From contig NZ_QOIL01000007.1 of assembly GCF_003323745.1 (NCBI RefSeq), positions 1-64,000 of the forward strand: a stretch of 64,000 bases of DNA. Reading direction: 5' to 3'. Position 1 is the stretch's first letter. Each line of letters opens with the position of its first letter. Positions 57,602 through 64,000 of the stretch are shown piece after piece. Origin of the DNA: Sphaerisporangium album (lineage in GTDB: Bacteria > Actinomycetota > Actinomycetes > Streptosporangiales > Streptosporangiaceae). Position numbers and translations under genes: made by a program. The notes beneath the pieces were generated by a model. The model was not told the origin of the DNA. It searched no databases and worked only from the letters and a program-made list of their open reading frames with translations.

Positions 57602-59332
57602 ATGTCGACCGCATCGCCCGCCGTGACCGCCAACCGGTCGGCGCCGCTCAACCCGCGACGCAGGTGGTGGCCGACCCCGAAACTGATCATCATCATCGCG
57701 GTCGCGGGCGCCATCGGCTACCTCGCCCTCGTTCCCCTCTACTACCTCCTCTGGGGCACCTTCTTCGACGCGCAGGGCTTCACCCTCGGCGGGTTCGCCA
57801 CCGCGTACGGCGATCCCCGGATCGGCAGCCTGATCGGCAACTCGCTCTGGTTCGCGGTCGGCTCCGCGGTGCTCTCCCTCGTGGTCGGCACCAGCCTGGC
57901 CTACCTCAACGTCCGGACCGACGTGCCGTTCAAGGCGCTGTTCTTCGCCGCGTCGATCATCCCGCTGATCATTCCGGGGATCCTGTACACCATCGCGTGG
58001 ATCTTCCTCGCGAGCCCGGACATCGGCCTCATCAACAAGGTCCTCGAACCGATCTTCGGCACCGCCGCCGTCGACATCTTCACCATCTGGGGCATGATCT
58101 GGGTCGAGGGGCTGCACCTGTCCCCCATCGTCTTCCTGCTGATGGTCGCCGCGTTCCGCTCCATGGACCCGTCGCTGGAGGAGTCGGCGCTGATGTGCGG
58201 CGCGACGCGCATGCAGGTGTTCCGGAAGATCACCGTGCCGCTGACCCGCCCGGCCATCGTCGCGGCCGTGCTGGTCATGACGGTACGGAGCCTGGAAAGC
58301 TTCGAGGTGCCGGCGCTGCTCGGACTGCAGAACGGCATCTACGTCTTCACCAGCCGTATCTACTTCGTGCTCCGCAGCTACCCACCGGACCTCGCCGCCG
58401 CCGGCGCCCTGGCGCTCGGCCTGCTGGTGCTGGCCGTGGTCGGCGTCGCCATCTCCAACCTGGTCGGACGGGCCGGCAAGAGCTTCCAGACCGTGACAGG
58501 GAAGGGCTTCCGCCCGCGCCCGATGGAACTCGGCAAGTGGCGCCCGGTCATGGGCGCGGCGATCGTCTTCTACTTCCTGCTCACCGTCGTGGCGCCGCTG
58601 GTCGTGCTCCTGTACACCTCGCTGCTCAAGTTCTACCAGGCGCCGTCGATGGCGGCGCTGCGGACGATGTCGCTGGACAACTACGCCCAGCTGCTGAACA
58701 TGTCGCAGGCGGCCACCGCGCTGAGGAACTCACTGTTCCTCGGGATCGCGACCGCGACGCTGGTGATGGCCGTGATGGCGATCGCCGCCTGGATCACAGT
58801 GCGGTCCCGCATCCCCGGGCGCCAGCTGATCGACCAGTTCGCGTTCGTCCCCTTGGTGATCCCCGGCCTCGTGCTCGGCCTCGCGCTTTCCTTCGTGTAC
58901 CTGCGCAGCCCGATTCCGATCTACGGCACCATCTTCATCCTGCTCATCGCGTACGTCACCCGGTACATGCCCTACGGCATGCGCTACTCGGTCACCTCGA
59001 TGCAGCAGATCGCCACCGAACTCGAAGAGTCGGCGCAGGTCAGCGGTGCCAGCTGGTGGCAGACCTTCCGGCGGGTCCTGCTCCCGCTGCTCGCACCGGG
59101 CTTGCTGGCCGGTTGGATCTACATCCTCGTGGTCTCCTTCCGCGAGCTGTCCAGCTCGATCCTGCTCTACAGCCCCGGCAACGAGGTCCTGTCCATCCTC
59201 ATCTTCGAACAATTCGAAAACGGCCAGTTCACCGTGCTCGCCGCGCTCGGCGTGGTGATGGTCCTGACGCTGGTCGTGCTCGTCACGGTGGCATACAAGC
59301 TCGGCGCCAAAGTCGGGTTGCGGGAGAACTAG
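57602..59332 (+). CDS. ABC importer permease (double-length, FbpB/ThiP-like)
   Basis: A 576-residue permease made of two fused units with 12 hydrophobic segments. The EAA-type coupling motif occurs twice: EESALMCGATRMQVFRKITVP and EESAQVSGASWWQTFRRVLLP, each followed by LxRPAI/LLAPGL. Such two-unit permeases serve ferric, thiamine, spermidine or 2-aminoethylphosphonate importers. It is between the lipoprotein gene and the ATPase. ATG 57602 follows AGGAGAGATGAGGT. No defect is seen. Confidence 0.9.
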   Translation: MSTASPAVTANRSAPLNPRRRWWPTPKLIIIIAVAGAIGYLALVPLYYLLWGTFFDAQGFTLGGFATAYGDPRIGSLIGNSLWFAVGSAVLSLVVGTSLAYLNVRTDVPFKALFFAASIIPLIIPGILYTIAWIFLASPDIGLINKVLEPIFGTAAVDIFTIWGMIWVEGLHLSPIVFLLMVAAFRSMDPSLEESALMCGATRMQVFRKITVPLTRPAIVAAVLVMTVRSLESFEVPALLGLQNGIYVFTSRIYFVLRSYPPDLAAAGALALGLLVLAVVGVAISNLVGRAGKSFQTVTGKGFRPRPMELGKWRPVMGAAIVFYFLLTVVAPLVVLLYTSLLKFYQAPSMAALRTMSLDNYAQLLNMSQAATALRNSLFLGIATATLVMAVMAIAAWITVRSRIPGRQLIDQFAFVPLVIPGLVLGLALSFVYLRSPIPIYGTIFILLIAYVTRYMPYGMRYSVTSMQQIATELEESAQVSGASWWQTFRRVLLPLLAPGLLAGWIYILVVSFRELSSSILLYSPGNEVLSILIFEQFENGQFTVLAALGVVMVLTLVVLVTVAYKLGAKVGLREN

Positions 59333-59361
59333 GCCCGGCGGGCCACGATCAGGAGGACACG

Positions 59362-60507
59362 ATGCTTCGCGTCGAGAATCTCGTCAAATCGTTCGACGGC
59401 GAACGCCGCCGGCGACGCGCGGCGGCCACCGGCGCGACAGACCGCGTCTTCGCCGTCAACGATGTCAGCTTCACCGTGCACGAGGGTGACATGTTCACGC
59501 TGCTCGGGCCGTCCGGCTGCGGCAAGACGACCACGCTGCGGTCGATCGCCGGGCTGGAACGGCCCGATTCCGGGATCATCGAGGTCGGCGGCCAGGCGCT
59601 GTTCCGGTCCCTGGAGGGCCAGCGGGTGCTCAGCGTTTCCGCGAACGAACGCGGGCTCGGCATGGTCTTCCAGTCGTACGCGATCTGGCCGCACATGTCG
59701 GTCTTCGACAACGTCGCCTTCCCGCTGCAGGTACGCAAGCGCGGGCAGCGGCCCGGCAAACGGGAGATCGCCGAACGTGTCGGCCGGGTGCTCGCCACGA
59801 TGGAGCTCGACGCGCTCGCCGGGCGGCAGGCGACCAAGCTCTCCGGCGGCCAGCAGCAGCGCCTCGCCCTCGCACGCGCCCTGGTCATCGAGCCGCCGCT
59901 GCTGCTGCTCGACGAGCCCCTGTCCAACCTGGACGCCAAACTGCGGGAGTCGCTGCGCTACGAACTCAAGCGGCTGCAGCGCGAGCTCGGGATCACCTCG
60001 GTCTACGTGACCCACGACCAAACCGAGGCGCTGGTGCTGAGCAGCTCGGTCGCGGTGATGCGGGACGGCAACATCATCCAGCTGGGCAAGCCGCGGGAGA
60101 TCTACCAGAAGCCGAACAGCAGGTTCGTCGCCGAGTTCATCGGCACCTCCAACTTCATCCCGGCGAAGGTCGAGGCCCGGGACGGCGAACGCTACTCCGT
60201 GGCCACCGCGGACGGTTCGCTGGCGCTGAACTCGACCGCGGACCTGGCCGTCGGCACCGACGTCATCGTCTCCATCCGGCCGGAGGCGGTCGACGTCAGC
60301 GCCGTCTCGCGCACCGGGGAGATCCCCAACGAGTGGAAGGGCACCGTGGTGACCCGCGCCTTCCTCGGCGAGGCCGTCGACCACGTGGTGCGGGTCGGCG
60401 AGTTCGAGATTCGGGCGCGCGGGAACCCGTCGGTGTCCATCCGTCCGGGCACCGACGTCTTCGTGCAGCTCGACCCGGACAAGCTGTCGCTGGTGCCGGT
60501 TGACTGA
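59362..60507 (+). CDS. ABC importer ATPase with TOBE domain
   Basis: A 381-residue ATPase. The Walker A GPSGCGKT, signature LSGGQQQRLALARAL, Walker B LLLLDEPLSNLD and switch THDQTEA are all intact. A C-terminal OB/TOBE-like domain follows (SIRPEAVDVSAVSRTGEIPNEWKGTVVTR). The N-terminus has an Arg/Ala-rich insertion (ERRRRRAAATGATDR) before VFAVNDVSF. ATG 59362 has AGGAGGACACG upstream, within a 17-bp block identical to the leader of the reductase gene at 54727. The MFS gene overlaps the stop by 8 bp. Confidence 0.92.
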   Translation: MLRVENLVKSFDGERRRRRAAATGATDRVFAVNDVSFTVHEGDMFTLLGPSGCGKTTTLRSIAGLERPDSGIIEVGGQALFRSLEGQRVLSVSANERGLGMVFQSYAIWPHMSVFDNVAFPLQVRKRGQRPGKREIAERVGRVLATMELDALAGRQATKLSGGQQQRLALARALVIEPPLLLLDEPLSNLDAKLRESLRYELKRLQRELGITSVYVTHDQTEALVLSSSVAVMRDGNIIQLGKPREIYQKPNSRFVAEFIGTSNFIPAKVEARDGERYSVATADGSLALNSTADLAVGTDVIVSIRPEAVDVSAVSRTGEIPNEWKGTVVTRAFLGEAVDHVVRVGEFEIRARGNPSVSIRPGTDVFVQLDPDKLSLVPVD

Positions 60508-61720
60508 GCGGGTCCTGCGCAACCGCGACTTCACCCTCTACTGGGCGGGGGTCGTCGCCTCCCAGATCGGCACGCGCGGCACCGTCGCCGCGAACCTCTA
60601 CCACGTGTACCAGTTGACCGGCTCCATCGCGTACACCGGGCTGGTCGGGGCGGCGCAGGCGGTCGCGCTGCTGGTGCTCAGCCCGTTGGGCGGGGCGCTC
60701 GCCGACCGGCTGGACCGGCGCAGGCTGTTGCAGGCGGCCCAGGGGGTGGCGCTGGTGGTGGCCGCCGCCCTGGCCTGGCTGACCCTGACCGGGCAGGTGC
60801 TGGCCTGGCAGGTCGTAGCCTCCGTGGTGCTCACCACCGCCGCGGCTACGTTCGACCAGCCGGCCCGGCAGGCGCTCATCCCGGCCCTGGTCCCCCGGGC
60901 CCAGATCGGCCAGGCGGTCGCGCTGCTCAATCCGTCGCGGGAGCTGGCGGTCCTGGTCGGGCCGCTGCTGGCCGGGGTGCTGATCACCTTCGCCGGTCCC
61001 GGGCTGATGTACGCCGTGGACGCGGTCACCTACGGCCTGCTCGTCGTGGTGCTGGGCGTCCTCAGAATCGCGCCGCTGACGCCTGGCGGAGAGCGACGCT
61101 CAGTGCTGGGTTCCATCGCGGAGGGCGCGCGGTACATCCGGCACCGCCCGCTGATCTACAAGCTCATGGCGCTGGACCTGTCCGCCACCGTGTTCGGCGC
61201 CTACCGGGTGCTGCTCCCCGCCCTCGCCCTCGACGTCCTGCACGTCGGCTCCGCCGGGTACGGCGTGTTGTCGGCCGCGCCCTCGGCCGGTGCCCTGCTC
61301 GCCACGTACTCCATATTCCGGACCGTCCAGCGCAGCAACCGGCAGGGTGAGGTCCTACTCGCCGCCACGGCGCTGTACGGAGTCTCGGCGCTGTTGCTGG
61401 CGCACGCGCCGCTGTACCTGACGGCGGTCGTGGCGGCCGGGCTGGTGGGCGCGTGCGACGCGATGGCCACCACCATCCGGCACGCTGCCGTGCAGATCGA
61501 CACGCCCGACGAGCTGCGCGGCCGGGTGACCGCCTTCTACCAGATGTCCTCCCGGGGCGGCCCGGCCATCGGCGACGTCGCCGTCGGCGCGTTCGCCGGG
61601 CTGGTCGGCCCGGTCGCCGCGCTCACCCTCGGAGCCATCGGCCCGATCCTGGTCGCCGCGGCGTTCTGGACGCGCGAAACCGTGGTGCGCTCCTACACCG
61701 GCGTCGTCGCCGACGAGTAA
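60500..61720 (+). CDS. MFS transporter (EntS-like)
   Basis: A 406-residue MFS_3 family transporter with 12 hydrophobic segments, similar in type to the exporter at 53417-54673. RNRDFTLYWAGVVASQIGTRGT and GGALADRLDRRRLLQ (loop motif) and RGRVTAFYQMSSRGG identify the family. The start is TTG 60500, overlapping the ATPase stop by 8 bp. It may expel a toxic intermediate or product of the pathway. A bidirectional hairpin terminator follows at once. Confidence 0.86.
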   Translation: MTERVLRNRDFTLYWAGVVASQIGTRGTVAANLYHVYQLTGSIAYTGLVGAAQAVALLVLSPLGGALADRLDRRRLLQAAQGVALVVAAALAWLTLTGQVLAWQVVASVVLTTAAATFDQPARQALIPALVPRAQIGQAVALLNPSRELAVLVGPLLAGVLITFAGPGLMYAVDAVTYGLLVVVLGVLRIAPLTPGGERRSVLGSIAEGARYIRHRPLIYKLMALDLSATVFGAYRVLLPALALDVLHVGSAGYGVLSAAPSAGALLATYSIFRTVQRSNRQGEVLLAATALYGVSALLLAHAPLYLTAVVAAGLVGACDAMATTIRHAAVQIDTPDELRGRVTAFYQMSSRGGPAIGDVAVGAFAGLVGPVAALTLGAIGPILVAAAFWTRETVVRSYTGVVADE

Positions 61721-61752
61721 AGCGGCTTCGATCCACTTGGACCGAAGCCGCT
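61721..61752. terminator. Bidirectional terminator between MFS and ThDP genes
   Basis: AGCGGCTTCG / CGAAGCCGCT is a perfect 10-bp stem with a 12-nt loop, immediately after the MFS stop and 8 bp before the convergent ThDP gene's stop. Confidence 0.75.
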
Positions 61753-61759
61753 GACACCA

Positions 61760-63523
61760 CTACTTGGGCTGGCAGACCACGTCGACGAGCGCCGGACACC
61801 CGGTGGCCGCCACGTGGTCGGCGGCCCGGCGTACCGCGGCCTGAACCGCGTCCGGGTCGGTCACCGGCCCCTCCGCCCACCAGCCGAATCCGCGGGCGAT
61901 GGCGGCGAAGTCGGGGGCCGGGGTGTCGATGGCCATGCCGATGGCGGCCCGGTCCAGGGGGGTGCCGCGCTGGCGGGCCAGCCGCTCCTGGTGCTCCCAG
62001 TCGTTGTAGTACGCGCGGTTGTTGAACATCACGACCAGTAGCGGCAGCTCGTACCTGCTGGCCACCCAGAGCGCGCCCACGTCGAACATCAGGTCGCCGT
62101 CGGGCTGCAGGTCGACCACCAGGCGGCCGGTACCCTTGTGGGCGAGGGCCACGCCCAGCGAGATGCCGATCTGGGTCGCCGTCCCGAGCTGCCGGCCGGG
62201 GTGCCGGTGCGGGCGGTCGAAGTCCCAGGTACGCAGGGCCCATTCGGCGGCGGTTCCGGCGGTGAGCACCCAGTCGTGCTCCCGTACCACGTCCCAGACC
62301 TCGGCGGCGAGCCGGGCGGTGGACACCGGTGTGTCCCCGGCCCGCTTGTCCGCGTCCCTTCGCCAGCCTTCCCAGGTGTCCCGGTGCAGGTCGCGCAGTT
62401 CCTCGCGCCACCGTTCCCGCTGCGCCTGCCGCGACGGCGGCTCTTGCGCGAGGATGTTGCGGCACTCTTCCAGCAGCAGCGGCAGCACCACCGAGGTGTC
62501 GGCGGTGACTTGCAGGTCGGTCGGGACCAGCTCGGCGTAGTCCTCGCTCCACGAGGAGATGCCCACGTCGTTGAAGCCCAGGTCGAGGATGGTGGTGCCA
62601 GCGGCGAGGCGGGAGGTGATGCGCCGGGTGGCGGACTCCAGCCGCTGGGTCGCCTTGCCCATGTCCTTCACGTCGACGAACAGCACGGAGTCAGCGCGCT
62701 CCAGCGTCGCCGAACCGGTCACGTTGAGCTCGTGCCGATTGGGGAAGTTCAGCCGCCAGTGGGTCTCGACCGCGCCGATCCCCACCTCCTCGGCCAGGCG
62801 GACGAGGGTGTCGAAGGATTCCGGGTGCCTGCCCGGATGGCCGAGGACCATCACCGGGCGGTCGGCGGCGCACAACCGCTCCGCGAGGTCGCGCAGTGCC
62901 GTCGGCTCGGGGCCCAGCGCCGAGGGCAGCGCGGCGAGGCGGTCCAGGTCGTGGAGGGGCACCTGGTTACTCACCCGGTCCTCCTGGAGACCGGCGTCGA
63001 GTGCGATGTAGACCGGACCGGCCGGTTGCTCGCGGGCGATCCGGTGGGCGCGGGCCAGGATGGCCGGGACCGAGGCGAGCGAGCGTGGCTCGTGGTCCCA
63101 CTTGGTGTAGGCGCGTACCGCTTCGCCCTGCACGTTGGCGGAGTGGATCCAGTCGATGTTGGGGCGGCGGCGGACGTGGTCGGCGGGGCCCGAGCCGCCC
63201 AGGACCAGGACCGGCGTGCGGTCGATGTAGGCGTAGTAGACGCCCATGGTGCCGTGCAGCAGCCCGACGAGGTCGTGCAGGATGACCGCCATCGGCTCGC
63301 CGGTCACCTTCGCGTAACCGTGTGCCACGCCCATCGCGATCTTCTCGTGCGGGCACTCGATCATGGTGATCTCGTCGCCGCCGTAGTTGACGAGCGAGTC
63401 GTGCAGGCCGCGGAACGACGAGCCGGGGTTCAGCGCGACGTACTTGAGGCCGAGCCCACGCAGCACGTCCACCATCACGTCCGAGCCCCAGACCGGCTCG
63501 GAGTAGGGCGCGTAGTTCACCAC
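61760..63523 (-). CDS. Thiamine-diphosphate-dependent decarboxylase/lyase
   Basis: A 587-residue three-domain ThDP enzyme of the acetolactate synthase/benzoylformate decarboxylase type. The ThDP-activating Glu is Glu60 (MIECPHEKIAMGVAHGYA). The C-terminal ThDP motif is PDGDLMFDVGALWVASRYELPLLVVMFNN, i.e. GD-G...NN. The middle domain begins RPVMVLGHPGRHPESF. It decarboxylates or ligates 2-oxoacids; the aldehyde product would suit the following dehydrogenase. The GTG start overlaps the aldehyde dehydrogenase stop by 7 bp, so translation is coupled. The substrate is unknown. Confidence 0.87.
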   Translation of the reverse strand: MVNYAPYSEPVWGSDVMVDVLRGLGLKYVALNPGSSFRGLHDSLVNYGGDEITMIECPHEKIAMGVAHGYAKVTGEPMAVILHDLVGLLHGTMGVYYAYIDRTPVLVLGGSGPADHVRRRPNIDWIHSANVQGEAVRAYTKWDHEPRSLASVPAILARAHRIAREQPAGPVYIALDAGLQEDRVSNQVPLHDLDRLAALPSALGPEPTALRDLAERLCAADRPVMVLGHPGRHPESFDTLVRLAEEVGIGAVETHWRLNFPNRHELNVTGSATLERADSVLFVDVKDMGKATQRLESATRRITSRLAAGTTILDLGFNDVGISSWSEDYAELVPTDLQVTADTSVVLPLLLEECRNILAQEPPSRQAQRERWREELRDLHRDTWEGWRRDADKRAGDTPVSTARLAAEVWDVVREHDWVLTAGTAAEWALRTWDFDRPHRHPGRQLGTATQIGISLGVALAHKGTGRLVVDLQPDGDLMFDVGALWVASRYELPLLVVMFNNRAYYNDWEHQERLARQRGTPLDRAAIGMAIDTPAPDFAAIARGFGWWAEGPVTDPDAVQAAVRRAADHVAATGCPALVDVVCQPK

Positions 63524-64000
63524 AGGGTCACCGTCACGGTCTTCTCGCGGGTGTAGGACACCAGCTCCTCCAGACTGTTCTCTTTGCCAAGGCCGCTGCT
63601 CTTCCAGCCGCCGAAGGGTGTACCGGTCGGGCGCCTGCCGGTGCCGTTGACGTAGACGTAGCCCGCTTCCAGCGCGGCGGCGGTGCGGTGCGCCGCCGAC
63701 ACGTCCCGGGTCCAGACGTTGGCGGTCAGGCCGAGCGGGGTGTCGTTCGCCCGGCGCACCACGTCGTCGACGTCGCGCCAGGTGAGCAGGGACATGACCG
63801 GCCCGAAGATCTCCTCCCGGACGACGGTCATCGTGTCGTCGAGGTCGGTGAACAGGGTCGGCTCGACGAAGAAGCCACGCGACCGACCGACCGGGCGTCC
63901 GCCGCCGTACGCTACGGTGACGCCCTCCCGTCTGGCTGTGTCGAGGTATCCCAGGACCCGTTCGTAGTGGGCCCGGAAGGCGAGCGGCCCGACCTGGGTG
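63517..64000 (-). CDS. NAD(P)-dependent aldehyde dehydrogenase, 3' part
   Basis: The C-terminal 160 codons of an aldehyde dehydrogenase, running off the right edge of the window. GFFVEPTLFTDLDDTM and then EEIFGPVMSLLTW is the characteristic C-terminal motif (the EEIFGPV Glu), and GGWKSSGLGKENSLEELVSYTREKTVTV ends the protein. The catalytic Cys lies in the part outside the window. Together with the decarboxylase, it could oxidise the aldehyde released from a 2-oxoacid. Confidence 0.9.
   Translation of the reverse strand, partial: TQVGPLAFRAHYERVLGYLDTARREGVTVAYGGGRPVGRSRGFFVEPTLFTDLDDTMTVVREEIFGPVMSLLTWRDVDDVVRRANDTPLGLTANVWTRDVSAAHRTAAALEAGYVYVNGTGRRPTGTPFGGWKSSGLGKENSLEELVSYTREKTVTVTLW

Noticed and set aside
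1..64000. Biosynthetic gene cluster (NRPS/PKS/terpene)
   Set aside because: No modular synthase, carrier protein or cyclase is present; the MMPL and MFS exporters alone do not show one.

Overview
The window is high-GC actinobacterial DNA. The evidence is a WhiB-family Fe-S protein, an IdeR/DtxR-type iron box, a PASTA-less Ser/Thr kinase, a maleylpyruvate-isomerase/DinB-like protein of the mycothiol-dependent type, a DUF1707 protein, frequent GTG/TTG starts, leaderless-looking genes, and long spurious antisense frames caused by GC3 bias. A filamentous actinomycete of the Streptosporangiales type is my best guess. No rRNA, tRNA, CRISPR array or replication origin was found.

Layout. 0.3-3.4 kb: cytochrome bd oxidase (cydAB) and a secreted I36-type protein. 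3.5-9 kb (minus): a four-gene operon of a three-subunit molybdenum hydroxylase and an NCS2 nucleobase permease, joined by GTGA overlaps. 9.3-12.1 kb: an MMPL exporter with its TetR regulator and a double operator. 12.2-12.9 kb: a VapBC-like pair. 13-18.5 kb: a PucR regulator divergent from DUF2877-FdrA-DUF1116, which resembles the oxamate carbamoyltransferase (AllH/AllF/AllG) set; together with the hydroxylase operon this suggests a purine/allantoin nitrogen-salvage theme. 18.6-26.3 kb: a Ser/Thr kinase with about 17 tandem 14-residue repeats, a metallophosphoesterase, and an FAD oxidase/glpD divergent pair. 26.5-30 kb: an iron-box-controlled sucrase/ferredoxin-like gene, whiB, a phosphoribosyltransferase and rsgA with a candidate leader-peptide attenuator. 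30.2-32.6 kb: glyA behind a ZTP riboswitch, and a YihY protein. 32.8-36.9 kb: sulfate assimilation (a leader peptide, sulfite reductase, a zinc ribbon, APS reductase, a sirohydrochlorin chelatase).

36.99-44.2 kb is the most interesting part. A tightly overlapping minus-strand operon encodes a TIR protein, a MoxR-type AAA+ ATPase, a degenerate vWA protein and a protein with S1 domains. Divergent from it is an SPFH / ribbon-helix-helix / GPP34 module whose promoter spacer is a perfect 20-bp palindrome. The four-gene operon looks like a relative of the vWA-MoxR ternary conflict systems with TIR as the likely effector; the S1 protein is not a component I recognise.

44.3-47 kb: a 3'-end minisatellite, a DUF1707/LiaF-like protein, and an ECF sigma factor coupled to a DinB-like partner. 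47-52.2 kb: an intact aidB, then a scarred region with a sigma-factor remnant, a Tat-exported FAD oxidoreductase, an IS5-type transposase remnant, a nucleotidyltransferase, and a second aidB fragment that abuts a putative IS end at CTAG. 52.3-64 kb: an uncharacterised catabolic/transport cluster (GntR regulator, aldolase fragment, two MFS exporters, a 3-hydroxyisobutyrate-dehydrogenase-like reductase, a cupin, a ferric-type ABC importer, a ThDP decarboxylase, and an aldehyde dehydrogenase cut by the window edge), with GGT-N3-ACC operator candidates.
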